Assembly (NCBI RefSeq): GCF_000471905.2
Contig: NW_006496119.1
Coordinates: 1,048,558 to 1,112,557, forward strand
Length of the DNA stretch: 64,000 nucleotides
Reading direction: 5' to 3'
From: Amborella trichopoda
Taxonomy: Eukaryota > Streptophyta > Magnoliopsida > Amborellales > Amborellaceae
This document shows positions 12,041 through 23,960 of the stretch, piece after piece. Numbering within the stretch: position 1 is the first letter of the stretch; the number at the start of each line of letters is the position of its first letter. The position numbers and the translations under genes were made by a program. The notes under the pieces were generated by a model. That model worked only from the letters and a program-made list of their open reading frames with translations. It made no database searches and was not told the DNA's origin.

Positions 12041-13335
12041 AATTTCAAGATCTTAGCCTTTATAAACTGAAAATCATTTTTTTCTTCATTAACATTGTTC
12101 ACATAATGATAATAAAGTCATCCAAAAAAATTTGAAACGAAAAAATCCTTTTAAGGCCTAGATTTGAGCATCTCACTAAAATGAATGACCTATGTTAATT
12201 GGGCTAAAAAAATACTTTCTAGGTTGTGTTTTCAATTTTTTTTTTTTTTGTGATTGTTCATTAGAATCAAAAGAGTGTATATTTCAAAATTTGGATCAAA
12301 CAAATGGCCATAAGATGGGTTTTTAAGATTGTTGCATCATATTACTATACAACGGTTTCATGAAATCATTGCCCTAAGAGTAAGAGCAATGATCAGCTTT
12401 AAATTTATCTTTTCCTTTATTTTTTATTTTTTTATTTTAAAAGTACAAAGATGGTCTTAGAAAGAACAAATTCAAGTGAAAATTCCTAGACTCTTGCAAC
12501 TAAGGCTTTTTAAAAGAAAAGATATGATCTAAGCATATGAGATAAAATCTAAACAAAAGAGACATGATAAGAGAAAATCTTCAATCTATCTTTTCCCTTC
12601 TATTTTATTTTTTACTTTTTTGTCATAGTAAAAATAAAGATCATTTTAAAGAGATAACATTTTAAATCATGCAGAATAGATAAAATCAAACAGGATACAA
12701 TAAGGCAGGAAGAGACCAAAAATCCTATTTTCTTATCTTTTCCTCTTTTTTGGAATTTACAGAATATGAAAACAGGGAAATAGAAATTATAAAACATCAC
12801 AGCGATTGGAAAGTAATCGGAAGAGGGCTATTAAATTTTTTTTAAGCAGTTTTGTACAATAGGACACAGGCAATGTCATGCGATCCCCACACAACACGGA
12901 GCATGTTGTGTTGTGCAACACACTCTGTGTTATGCAACATAATGAGCCCCGAATCGAAATTTTGGGGTATATTGTGGTTTTTCTGGTGTTTTCACGCCTT
13001 CGGATTTTCTTTTTGTTTAAAGGGAAAAATACATAGATTTGAAGCTCGAGGGCCCCACAATAGGTGCTAAACTATTTACGTTAGGATTTGCATCGATCTT
13101 AGAGTCAGATCAACTCAATTTCCATATAAATGAGTTAATTTTATAAATAAGTAAAGAGAGGGGGATTGCTCAAATTCTGGGCTCAGAATGTAAGGACCAC
13201 AATTTTTTTCCAATCCAGAGATACGCACGGCGATGGAGGGTGAAATTAAGAGCTTAGCATCATCTGTGACCCAGCGCCATTGTAAAGTAAAGAGGAGAGA
13301 GAGAATCATCCTCACACATGAAAAGTCAGTGCCAC
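12041..13335. other. AT-rich, H-like region with palindromes
   Basis: Very AT-rich up to about 12850, then a cluster of short dyads (ACACAACA 12889-12896 with TGTTGTGT 12904-12911; GTTG TG CAAC just after). At 13052-13069 the minus strand reads TAGCACCTATTGTGGGGC, a decayed match to a tRNA-Lys-type primer site, followed on the outer side by AC then TATTTACG. The order AT-rich, palindromes, primer-like site, TTTACG is the same as in H at 35461-36290, so I treat it as a diverged relative. 13080-13335 has no assignable content. Confidence 0.45.
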
Positions 13336-14590
13336 ACTGTTTGAATGCATTTTTCAGCATCTTAGTCCCTGATGCGAAATGAAGAGGAAGCAGGTCAATA
13401 AAGCCTACAAAACAGTGGAAATTTTAACAGTCTCATAATCGCCCCAAAACTACTCAAGTTCTTCATCAGTACTCTAAAAGGCCACTTGCTAAGTTTCATC
13501 ACGATCAGACATGTCTAAGGTAGTGAACACAGAGGAACAATTTCTGAAACATTGGCCTTTAGCACTCTGAAATGGACTCCGTAACTAGAACTATATTTTC
13601 GGTACTTCAAATAGCTGTGGAGCCACCACCATCGAATCAGACATGATCAAAAACCCCTATGGATCTTTTTTTGGCTTAATCAAGCACTCTAGGACATAAT
13701 TATGAGTAAAATACCGAGAAGGGATAGGGTGCACACTATTCTTGTGTGGCCACCTTGCACAAAAACACCATTAAATATGGCTGGTTTTATAGTCACGGGT
13801 AGTGAATTTTAGGGCCCATTTTTGTAAGTGTGTTCGTCTCGTCAAGAGGAGCATTTTGATATGTGGTACGTCCCGTGACGATGGCCCGAGCAAGGAGAAA
13901 AACTAGAGAGAAGTTGTCGATCTGTGAAGAAAGTTGCAAAAAATTCAACAACAGTATGCGTCATTCGAGCAGCCAAATCATGGTGCTCTCGTACCCGATT
14001 GACACCAAACTAATTGCATTATGTGCGTAAGGTTTGTGGCTATCTTTGGTCCAAACCCTGTGTACTATGAACGGTTGCATTTCACACATGGAGGCATCCA
14101 ATATGCTGTAAATTTTGGCTGTCGAATTTCAAGATTCCGGTCAAAAATCCAAGACGACGAAATCTTCATTCAGACACGAGTTGCAATGTGATCATGGGGC
14201 ATGCTCAGTGTGATTCAGCAAAGAAACTAAATAAAAACATCAAGGAATGAGTGCATTATCGATCCGATATTTTCAAGAGTCATCCAAAATTCAAGTCTCA
14301 GGATCATGGCTCATGGCTCGAAGTTAGTATCAAATCAATCGCCATGCCGAACCCTACAAGAAAATCATCATCTTTAAATCAAACGGACACCATAGCAACC
14401 TCGGATTAGTCATGGAAGACCATGCAAGTTCTCGGACAACAGCAGGGACTGTTTTAGAATTGCACACACTATTAGGCAAGGGCAAAACAGCCCCTTTGCA
14501 CCCATTTTTAAAATTTCTTTTTACTCAATTAAATTGTAATTATCTTCAATTTTAGGTAGTTTATGGCGTCCAACCATGATTGGCCCAATT

Positions 14591-14600
14591 CTAAATAAAC
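14591..14600 (+). promoter_or_regulatory. degenerate TATA box of LTR 2
   Basis: CTAAATAAAC at the place where LTR 6 has CTATATAAAC and LTR 4 CTATATAAAT. The T-to-A change probably weakens it. Confidence 0.5.
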
Positions 14601-14689
14601 ATGCAAAGCCAAATTGTAAAGGACCTTCGGTTCATTTCACAAAAGCATCAATAAAGTTTCAATTTCTTCTTGAGTTCGTGGGTGCGTCT

Positions 14690-15115
14690 TGAAGAGAGAG
14701 AGAGAGAGAGGAGAGAGAAGAAAAGGTTGGTACCCTTCTGTAAGGTAACTTTCTCTCTCCTCCCCTCTTTCTCCCTCCTCTTCTTCCTCTTTCTCTCTCC
14801 TCTTTTTCCCCTTTCTCTCTCCTCTTCTTCCATTTTCTCTCTCTTCTTCTCATCTATATCCATTTCTCTCTTCTTTTCATCTATCTCTCTCTTTCTCTCT
14901 CTTCTTCTCATCTTTATGTCTCGTCCTCTCTTCTCATCTCTCTCTCTTCCTCTCTCTTCTTCTCATCTTTATCCCTCTTTCTCTCTCTTCTCTTTCTCTC
15001 TTCTTCTCATCTCTATCCCTCTTTCTCTCTCTTCTTCTCACCTCTATCTCCCTTTCTCTCTTTTTCTCGTCTCTATCTCTCTCTCTTTCCTCTCTTCTTA
15101 ACTCAGCCAGCGACA
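14690..15115. repeat. GAGA run and pyrimidine tract
   Basis: A GAGAGA run (14694-14722) followed by about 370 bp of CTCTCTTCT-type pyrimidines just inside the presumed transcript. The order GA run, then CT tract, repeats in LTR 4 (32587 on) and LTR 6 (62420 on). Open frames on both strands here are low-complexity artefacts. Confidence 0.9.
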
Positions 15116-15139
15116 CTCAACGCCGCCTGTGTCCCTCTT

Positions 15140-15655
15140 TCTCTTCTCTGATCAGCACAGTCGGTGAAGCTCAGTGCTGATCGTGTCTTCTCTCTCTTCT
15201 CTGTCTTGTACAGTCAATGAAGCTCAGTGCCGACTGCGTCTTCTCTCTTTTCTTTATCTAGCACAGTCGACAAAGCTTAACACTGACTGTGCCTTCTCTC
15301 TCTTTTCTTTGTCTAACACAGCTGGTGACGCTCAGTGCCGACTGTGTCTGCTCTCTCTTCTTTGTCTAACATAGCCAGTGACGCTCAGCGCCTACTGTGT
15401 TCTCTCTCACTTCGTTGTCTAACATAGTCAGCAATGCTCAACACTGACTGTGATCTCTCTCTCTTCTTTGTCAAACACAGTTGGCAACACTCAGCATCGA
15501 TTGTGTTCTCTCTCTATTCTTTGTCAAACACAGCTAGTGACGCTCAGTGCCGACTGCATTCTTTTTGTTCTTACTTTGTCTAACACAGTTGGCAAAGTTC
15601 AACACCAACTGTGTTCTCTCTCTCTTCTTTGTGTAACACAACCGGCAGAAGAGCA
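15140..15655 (+). repeat. tandem hairpin array in LTR 2
   Basis: About ten units of 53-54 bp, each a CTCTCTTCTTTGTC spacer plus a dyad of the form ACACAGTCGG - about 12 nt - CCGACTGTGT. Well-paired units include AACACAGTTGG (15582-15592) with CCAACTGTGTT (15605-15615), GCACAGTC (15261-15268) with GACTGTGC (15285-15292), and AACACAGTTGG (15474-15484) with TCGATTGTGTT (15497-15507), which pairs fully if G-T wobble is allowed. It is downstream of the TATA box, so it would be transcribed. Confidence 0.85.
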
Positions 15656-15664
15656 GCAAATAGA

Positions 15665-15890
15665 ACATACCTCTATCAAGAAAAATACTTTTTTGATATT
15701 TTTAAAAAAATTATTTCAGTTTGAAATTTTTTCAACAGTCATAAGAGTCCCATGACCAAGCCTGCAAAATTTCGAAAAATTCAGGCTTGGACGGCGGGGG
15801 CACCAGAGGGCGTGTCGCCCTGGGCCTGAGCGGCATGGCCTGTGTCTTTTGGGCAGCAAAGCTCGTGTCACCCAAAATAAATGTCTCGAA
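15665..15890 (+). repeat. H-repeat fragment inside LTR 2
   Basis: Matches 35965-36120 in word order: TTTAAA-rich stretch, TTTGAAAT, CAGTC.TAAGAG.GTCCC, then GC-rich sequence with GGGCGTGTCGCCC and CGTGTCACCC. It separates the hairpin array from the last ~60 bp of the T LTR. The palindromes are less perfect than in the main H block. Confidence 0.5.
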
Positions 15891-15954
15891 TATCCTCCAG
15901 ACACGTGCCACAAGATCATCCTGATCCGGAGGGCGAGATCAACGCACCTAACCA

Positions 15955-18839
15955 CGTGCATGAAAAGTTAACCCCCACATGAAGATAAGGAAGACCAATG
16001 CTGTATATGGAGGGGGCCTAACGCCGGCTGTGAAGAGAGAGAAGGAAGTGCAACACTACATGCGAAAGGCATTGACGGGAGTGAAAATTTGAGCATAGCC
16101 GTGATTTTAGCGCCATTTGGAGCATCGCCGCACGAGAAGGCAGAGAAGAGTTAATGTCGTAAGAGAAGGGGGAATATGTGACCACTACCAATACCGCACT
16201 TGTCAGTGTTGTATGTTTCAGTGCCGCACCTGTTAGGCTGGACATGTCAGCTACAGTGACCTTCACTTACCCTGGGTACTTAAGCCCTCTACCCCCCCCC
16301 TCCCCCGGCCGTTCTAACCATGGTTTCCCTCACTTTTCCCTTGCACTTTCTCTCTTTAAAACCAGTGGGAGTTAACTGCTGCCTTGAAAAGCCATTGTTT
16401 AGAGAGGTTGCCCGCGAGTGGGAGATTTGAAGACACTGTGAACACCAGGTATTTGTTTAGTGTCGTGCATCATTCCACTTATAGGATTAAAATTTAAGTT
16501 GATATGAGGAGCAAGATGATGGTATGAAGGTATGAATATAAATGAATTAAAAAGGGGCTGGAATGAGTGATTGAACATTGAGTAATATACTTGATAAATT
16601 TATAGAGTAGTTTCCTTGTAAAACTTACTTCAATTTCTTGACATGGATAACGTTTGTGAAATGGTGTGTATCATTTGTATAGCATGTTAAAATGTGGGAT
16701 AAATTAGCAACTGTGATGATCTTTGCCTTGGGATTCTCGACGATCAAACGACGCCCAAATGGGTCTAAATTGGTCTTGAATGAAATATATATGTGTGTAT
16801 TTTAAGTTTGTTTTTTATACTATGTTAAAATTTTGTATGGATCAAAAGAAATGCCCCAAAATGTTGGGGCATGTCACTGCCCACAGTCGCGGTAAATTCT
16901 AGCAACTGTGACTCTTTTTGTACCGCATTTTTGGCCTATCAAACGGTGTCCAAACGTCTTCAAACTGCTACCATTTGAAAAATCAGTGAATAAGCTTGAA
17001 GTTGCATGTTTTGATAATTTTGAGATTTCTGTAAATTGAGAATTATGCCCCAAAATGCGTGGGAATATCACTACCCACTGTTACAGGAAATTTCCAGCAA
17101 CTTGCAATCGTATTGAGCCAAGCTTTTGACCTATAAGAAGTCGTTCAAATTTCTTCAAAGAACCGCCATTTTAATGCCCTAGGCATGAACTTAATGTTGT
17201 ATGTTTAAATTATTTTGAAATTCTCCCTTGATGGGGAATTACGCTCCCGAGAAGAGGGGTATGTCACTGTTGCTCCTCACAAAATTAGTGTTACACTCGT
17301 CTTCTGCCACCTTTTTCGAAATTACTCATTAGGTTATCAAGTAGCTATGTAACATATTTGATAAGTGAAAAATGTGAGTATTATGTGATTTTTTTTATGC
17401 GAATGCCATAGTGTTATGTGGATGGTGCTACGCAACTATGTGCTATGGGATAAATGGATAAGTGCAAAGCTAATGTGATTATTCTATGGTGAATGTTACA
17501 TGATAAGTGTTGAATTGCTACTGATGATGTCTAAGCATAAATTCCATGTCATAGCTCATGCAATGGATGCTTCATGATCAATGTTATAATGTTTTGTGAA
17601 TGCTGGATGAATCTGAGTAAGACACTGTTCTTGCTTGATGAAAATTTGATATATCTGTTATGATGCACTGATTTAGCATGAATGAAATTAAAGGCTTGGG
17701 CAAGATAAGAGGCCATATTAATGACCACTACACAATGGGACACCCATTAGTAATAGACACTGTTATATGAAAATACTGTGATACTGGCCATTGTTTCATT
17801 GATACTAGTCGTTATGCTATGACATCGATAGTGGATACTGTTTTACTGGTACTGCTCCTTACGAGATGTGGCACCCACCGGTGGTGAGGATTTCTATATT
17901 AAGGAAGGTGATGCCGGTTATATCCCCTAAATTGCTGAATGATAGGATGCAGTTAGGGGAAAAAGAAATAGGAGGGTCGCACCCCTCGAGATTTTCTGAG
18001 ATGAGACTATCGACTGACGCCTTGCAAGGTAAGTGCCTATCGAACTCCCAATGCGCGCAGGGGGACCGTGTGTGTGAGTATGAGGGCATTACGAAGTGGA
18101 TCTCCCCACTTGTCATTGCCCTCGCTCCTGGGAGATGGTAGAGGTCCTAAGCAATGAGATTGGTTTAGCCTGATGGATTGGACCTCTACTGCAGGAGTAG
18201 GTGAACTACGGAGTGAGTGGGTAATGATTGAATAGTGATTGTAAATACCGATGATTGATTCAATTGAATGATAACAACTATATGGAAAAAATGCTTATAA
18301 TTGATGCACTGACCTGATCGCTGATTTTCATCACTGTTGCACTAAAATTCTGTATAGTTAAGTAAATTGTTTATGATTGATGAGTAGGCTCATTATTGAT
18401 GCATAGCTCTTTAACCTACTTACTGACATGTGCAGCTCATCCCATTTCTCCCTCCCCTCCTTGTAGGATGATACCAACAGGTCAAGAGTTGGAAGCGGGA
18501 TCTAGATCTTGTATGCAGTTGGGTAGTCTAGCCCTGGATTTTGTTTATTGCTTTGAACCTGAAATTTTGGGCCTTGATTCCCTAGACTCAAATGTAATAT
18601 TTTTTGGAAGAATGTTATGTAAAGCCCTTTTGTTAATGTATGGACCTTTTAATTAATAAATTTCCCCATGTATTTAGAATTACTAATGTATTTATCTTTC
18701 CATGGTTTGTTTTGATTGCCGAATTATGGCGTCGTGTTCACCTCGACATAATTGACAAATGCTACTTTGGGTTCACGAACCCGCACACGGTCACTCTCCA
18801 TCACGTATGGTAGGGGGGTCAGGGGGCGGGGTCGTGACA
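15955..18839 (+). mobile_element. Tekay/Del-like LTR, copy 1
   Basis: Ends GGGGTCGTGACA at 18839, four bases before a tRNA-iMet primer site, as in plant Del/Tekay elements. It holds a C-rich run (16290-16306) near a possible transcript start, three ~196 bp tandem units (16680-17240), one ~77 bp unit that is amplified in copy 2 (near 17720-17800), and a G-rich end (18808-18832). The left limit is the T LTR terminus at 15954; the true TG start (normally the inverse of the end) is not seen, so the LTR is truncated on that side. Confidence 0.8.
16680..17240 (+). repeat. ~196 bp tandem repeat in Tekay LTR 1
   Basis: Three diverged units. The shared part reads roughly GCCCCAAAATG..GGGCAT.TCACTGCCCAC, then GACCTATCAAACG..GTCCAAACGTCTTCAAACTGC with TACCATTTGAAA. 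Anchor positions of the CAAA..TTCAAA part are about 16753, 16950 and 17147, a spacing of 196-197 bp. The same unit is in Tekay LTR 2. Confidence 0.75.
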
Positions 18840-18843
18840 GATA

Positions 18844-18855
18844 TGGTATCAGAGC
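18844..18855 (+). promoter_or_regulatory. primer-binding site, tRNA-iMet
   Basis: TGGTATCAGAGC, an exact match to the standard plant retrotransposon site for initiator tRNA-Met, placed four bases after the LTR end. Confidence 0.93.
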
Positions 18856-18952
18856 AGCCATGATATGATTCTTGACCTAAGGGGTTTTAGAAGAGTCCTT
18901 AGAATAGTTTTAGGATAGATTAGTCATTGGGTGCTCCTGTGCTAGGTTGAAG

Positions 18953-20993
18953 ATGTTGACGGCTCGTGCCAACAATGGAGCTCCAGCAATGCGAACACGG
19001 AGATGCTCGATGAGTTTTATAGGACTCTGGGGGCAATGACCCAAATGATGAATGAGTTGATGCCAGCCCAGTCTACCCTCACCCCGGAGCAAAATGACAA
19101 TAGTTTGATAGAAAGATTTAGAAGGCTGACGCCCCCAACCTTTTTGGGGCAAGGAGGAGTAGAAAAGGCCGAGAGGTGGTAGAGATAGATATAAAAGATC
19201 CTAGAAGTGCTGCACTTCTTAGATGAGCAAAAACTCAGATTGGGAGCCTTTATGTTGGAAGGAGAGGCTGAATGTTGTTGGAACTTGGTGAAGCAATCTT
19301 GGAGAGAGTCAGTCACCGAGACCACATGGGAAAACTTCCTAACAACCTTTGATGAGAAGTATTTTCTAGACTCCGTCAGGGAGAGAAAAGAAGTAGAGTT
19401 TATTGAACTCCAGCAAGGTGGTATGATCGTGGAGCAGTATGCAGCCAGATTTACAGAGCTCTCTACGTACATGCGCCACATTATTAACACCAAGGCGCGG
19501 AAGGCTGTTAAATTCGAGAGGGGCCTTCGGCTGGATATTAGAGGGAGAGTGATGTCGGCCAACCTGAAGTAATACACCTCATTGGGAGACCTCGCCTTAA
19601 AGATTGAGAGCGACTACGAGGACCATAGATCAAGAAAGGAAGGAAAGATAAGGTTGTTCCACCGGGGAGGTTTGGAAAGAAACCTCGACAATTTCTAAGG
19701 AGAGATATTAGAGGAAAGCCCTACCAGCTTAATTAGAAGGCGCAAAAGAATCACTCGGGCAATATGGAAAGTGATCAATGCCCAATATGCTCTCATTGTG
19801 GAAAAGACAACCACACTACCGCCTAATGTTATAGGAAGCGAAACATGTTCCTAAAGTGTGGCAAGCCCGGTCATTGGGTTAGGGATTGCCTTGTGGCAAA
19901 GACTGAGGACTGATCAAAGACACAAGGACTAGTGTTTGCTCTTACCAAATAAGAAGCCAAGGCGTCCACCTCGGTGATAAAAGGTACGCTCTCTATCTGC
20001 GGTATTAGATCCAAAGCCTTAATTGATCCTGGTTCCTCTCATTCATTTGTTGCACCCCGTTTTTCTTGCCATTTGATTGTTACACCTGCATGTCTCAATT
20101 ATACTTTATTAGTATGCAAACTTGTTGGAGATTTTACGAAAACTGATAGAATATATAGACAGTGTAAGATTACAATTGATGGGTGTGACCTGTCATTAGA
20201 CTTGATTCATTTAGATATTCAAGACTTTGACATTATTTTGGGCATGGACTGCTTGTATGCCCACCATGCCACCGTCAATTGCCATGAAAAGACAGTAACC
20301 TTTAAACGTCCTGACCATGCAGAGTTACACTATGAGGGTACTAAGGATACTTCCCCTCTGCACTTTATTTTTGCTCTTCGGGCCTTTCACCTTCTGGCTA
20401 AGAAGTGTGAAGGGTATCTAACCTATGCAGTAGAAAACCGGGATGTTTAGGCTCAGCTAGAAGAGATACCGGTCGTAAGAGAGTACCCTCAGGTATTTCC
20501 AGAAGAGTTACCATCCCTACCTCCAGAGAGGGAGATTGAGTTGGAGATAAATGTAGTCCCTGACACTGTACCCATCTCTAAAGCCCCGTATAGAATGGCT
20601 CCAGCAAAGTTGAAGGAGTTGAAAGAATAGTTGCAAGAATTATTGGATAAGGGATTCGTCCAACCTAGCGTGTCACCCTGGGATTCATCGGTCCTGTTTG
20701 TGAAAACGAATGACAGGTCCCTGAGATTGTGTATTGATTATAGGCAGTTGAACCAGGTAACAATGAAGAATAAGTATCCTCTGCCTAGAATTGATGACCT
20801 CTTTGACCAGCTCCAAGGGGCCTAAGTGTTTTCGAAGATTGATCTCAAATCGGGTTATCATCAACTGCGAGTCAAGGAGGGAGACATCCCAAAGACCACT
20901 TTCAAAACTTGATACGGTCACTATGAGTTCCTTGTAATTTCGTTCGGATTAACCAATGACCCTTTTGTGTTCATCGATTTGATGAATAGAGTG
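18953..20993 (+). pseudogene. Tekay-like gag-protease-RT, copy 1 (truncated)
   Basis: Chromovirus-type gag-pol. Gag: LIERFRRLTPPTFLGQGG (about 19107), FMLEGEAECCW, FIELQQGGMIVEQYAARF, KFERGLRLDIRGRV (19250-19570). Nucleocapsid knuckles HCGKDNH and LKCGKPGHWVRDC (19795-19890) are partly damaged. Protease: LIDPGSSHSFVAP (about 20020), with Asp kept but Ser replaced by Pro, and IILGMDCLYAH (about 20235). RT: KEYP-type start, [53 protein letters not shown]. The reading stops at MNRV before the YxDD motif because LTR 3 begins at 20994. Several stops and frameshifts (for example TAG near 19570 and 20628). RNase H, integrase and chromodomain are absent. Confidence 0.92.
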
Positions 20994-22331
20994 TGGTTAG
21001 GTGCCTCGATCTCGCCTTCCGGATCTAGATGATCTGACGGCATGTACCTGGGTTTCTAATGAACCCGGGATTTGAGATCAATCTCTTAGAATCTTTCTTA
21101 AGAGCAAAGGCAGGTATACCAACCGATGAGAGAGGATTTTTAGGTGGGTTCAGGACTTACCCGTGCTGGCTCGCATGGGCACCCTCGTAGATCATGAAGA
21201 AAGCCCCCTAGCTACATTAGCTACTTCGGAATGGCCTTCCTTGACCTGCAATCCTCTTGTTTTCTACAAAACACTTATATGATTAATTTGTAGGACAAGT
21301 GGGTCAAGGAGATCTAACCTTGTCTTAGGGCAACGTACGTTCATGTGAAAGCATGATGCAAAGTAAAATTTTAGATAAAGGTAGAAAAGAGAAGAAAAAC
21401 GCGATGGAGAAGCGAAGCTAGCATGACATCTAGACAATTATCGAACCAGATTGGTAGCAAGATAGGCATGATCCTCAGGACCAGCATGAGGACAATACTA
21501 CTCAAAACCGTGATCGAGATGGTGGTGCTAAGCTAGATCTACCCTCAGTCAAGTTAGAAGAGAAAAGGATGGAGAGAAGAGAGAGACATGACAGAGGGAC
21601 GAAGAATCCATATGGCAAGGAGCATCGTCGTTGGGAGCACGAGGAAGCGACATGTCCTTAGAGAATAGTGATGGCTTCTAACGAGGCACTCGGTGACAAC
21701 TTCTCATAGGTCTCATAGCAATTACCTCTAGTAAGGCACATGGTGATGGGTGTAAGGAAGAGCGGAAGAAGCCAGTGCATGGTGATGAGTATTGCCTCGA
21801 CCCTTTACAGACGGTGATGGGTATTGCCATCTACAATGGTCACGTGACAGGGTGAAGCCCCTGCAGGCGGCGATAGGCTTCGTTACCCTTGTCCTTCGCT
21901 GAGGCACTTAGGATACGTCTGTAGATAGCGATGAGCAGCGTCATCTGTAGGCCTTGCGAAAGAGATAGAATAGAGGGAGAAAGAGACGCACGCATGGAAC
22001 TACCATTGCCATGCGCGACCTATGAGGCTACCAAAGAGGCATGCGCGACACTGCCACTGCCGTGCATGGCCTCTGAGGAGAGCTTAGATGAGGAAGAAGA
22101 AGAAAGAGAAGAAGAGATAAAAGAGGAGAGAGAAGAAAAGAAAAAGAAGAGAGAGAAGGTTTACCTCGAACCTAAGAGTACCGGACAAAAGTTTCTCTCA
22201 CCTCACTCTCTCTCTCTCAAGCATTACAAAACAATGGAAAGAAAGAGAAACTATATTAAGTAAAAACTCTCTCTTTGCAAGGAGATGGATCCTATGTGTG
22301 TGCCTTTTTCTCTACGTATAATGATGGTACT

Positions 22332-22339
22332 TATATATA
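22332..22339 (-). promoter_or_regulatory. TATA box of LTR 3
   Basis: TATATATA in GCAAATTCTATATATAAG on minus, preceded by a TTTGGGGC-like block as in the other T LTRs. Confidence 0.65.
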
Positions 22340-23659
22340 GAATTTGCCCCAAACATAAGTGGATGATCAAACGTAACCCTAATTGCTGAAAATTAATATT
22401 AAATTGAATTAAAAGAAATTAGAAAATAGGGTATAAAATGACAGATTTGTCCCTTCCTAACAATTCATAGAATTCCATTATAGTCCTTATGTTGCCCTAG
22501 AACTTGCGTGATCTTGCTTGGATGATCAAAGGTCGTTCTGATGCCTGGTTGATCCTAAGATGATTGTTTTCTTGTAGGGCACGACATGAAGATTAGTTTG
22601 ATACCAACTTCGAGCCATGGATCGCTTTTTTAGTGCACAATCATGTGACTTGAAATTTGAGTGGATTTTGAATCTTCAGATCGATAGTGTACTCGTTCCT
22701 TGATGTTTTTCAGTGATTTATTCACTGTAATACACTGAGCATGCCATAACGATCGTGGGGCAACAAATTCAGCTCGATTTTGTGTCCGAACAAAGATTTC
22801 GCAACTTTGAAAATTTGACCGAAATTTGGGATTGCGGTGAAGGAATTTGCAGTTGCTTCGTCGACTTTTTGTGAAGAATCCGACTGTTCATCATGTACAT
22901 GGTTTGGGTCAGTGATAGCCTGAGACATTACACCCGCAATGGAATTGGTCTCGTGTCGATCAGGTTCGCGAGGGCATGATCCTACCGCTTGAGGGAGATA
23001 TAATGCTATTGAATTTCCTGCACTTTCTTCACGGATCAACAACTTCTCTCTAGATTTTCTTCGCACTCAGTTGTCGTCACAGGGTGTACCAAATATCAAA
23101 TCGCTCGTATTGACTAGATGAACATGCTCACCAAATTTGAACGTGATCTGACTTGGGACAGGTGAGGTATGAGAATCGAAAGTCACTGGTCGTGACTGTC
23201 CCTTCCATGGCATGGAGTTGCAGGGTGGCTGCACACGAATAGCATGCGGCCCCTTGTGTTTCACTCTTTTTCCTATAAATTCTTCTTGGAGTGTCCGTTC
23301 GAGCTGAAATTTGACCCCTAGGGGTTTTCAACTGTGTGTCGAATATTGTGCTTTGAGAGAATCGAGAAGTGCAATCATTTGGGAATTTTGAGGGATCTTG
23401 TCGAAATCCTCACTCTTAAGGGACTAGCAGGCCTTTTTGAAGGCCAAATGCTACAAACCTTTGGTCGACATTGTTTGTTGCTACAACCGGTTTGCTTTTG
23501 ATGCTCAGAGTATCTCTGTAAGTCCCTTCTAGTGGGGTCCAGTCAGGGGCTTAGACCCTGGCTTCATCAGTTTCTTGCCTTCATGTTGGTCCTCAGCATT
23601 TTTGGAGGGATCTTTTAGTCATCGTCCTCACCCTCAATGACTCCTGTTATTGTTGAACT

Positions 23660-23960
23660 GGGGAGATCTTATGCATCTCTCACTCCCTAATGAGCCATGT
23701 TGAAACATGGGGGATCTTATGCGGCTCTCACCCCTTGATGAGACATGTTCTTAAGAGATCTTATGCATCTCTCACTCCCTGGTGAGCCATGTTGAAATGT
23801 GGAGGATCTTATGCAGCTCTCACCCCCTGATGAGCCATGATTGCTGGGATATCTTATGTGGCTCTCACTCCCTGATGAGCCATGTTGAAACGTGGGGGAC
23901 CTTGTGTGGCTCTCATCCCTTGATGAGCCATCAGGTTTTGCGATTAGATGTTGGCTTTTG
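23660..23960 (-). repeat. 44-48 bp tandem repeat in LTR 3
   Basis: About six units built on GATCTTATGCGGCTCTCAC and CCCTGATGAGCCATG. GATCTT anchors at 23665, 23713, 23757, 23805 and near 23848 give steps of 43-48 bp. It sits in outer U3, at about the place where LTR 4 has its 48 bp array, though the sequence is different. Confidence 0.8.

Larger units (their letters stand above)
13335..15954 (+). mobile_element. family T LTR 2 (plus), with an H insert
   Basis: Homology to LTR 4 (31165 on) and LTR 5 (52222 on) starts at about 13335 (TTTTTCAGCATCTTAGTCCC). It runs through U3, a degenerate TATA at 14591, the CT tract (14690-15115) and a hairpin array (15140-15655). An H-related piece (15665-15890) then interrupts it, and it ends with the LTR terminus CACCTAACCA at 15945-15954. 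No primer site follows, so it is a 3' LTR or a solo remnant. The left end of U3 is missing. Confidence 0.75.

Noticed and set aside
14670-15101. Open frame of 143 codons (plus) that looks like a hydrophobic protein
   Set aside because: Pure CTCTCT low complexity in LTR 2; its mirror on minus is equally open.
18844-18855. Part of a tRNA gene
   Set aside because: Only the primer match to the tRNA 3' end is present; no cloverleaf around it.
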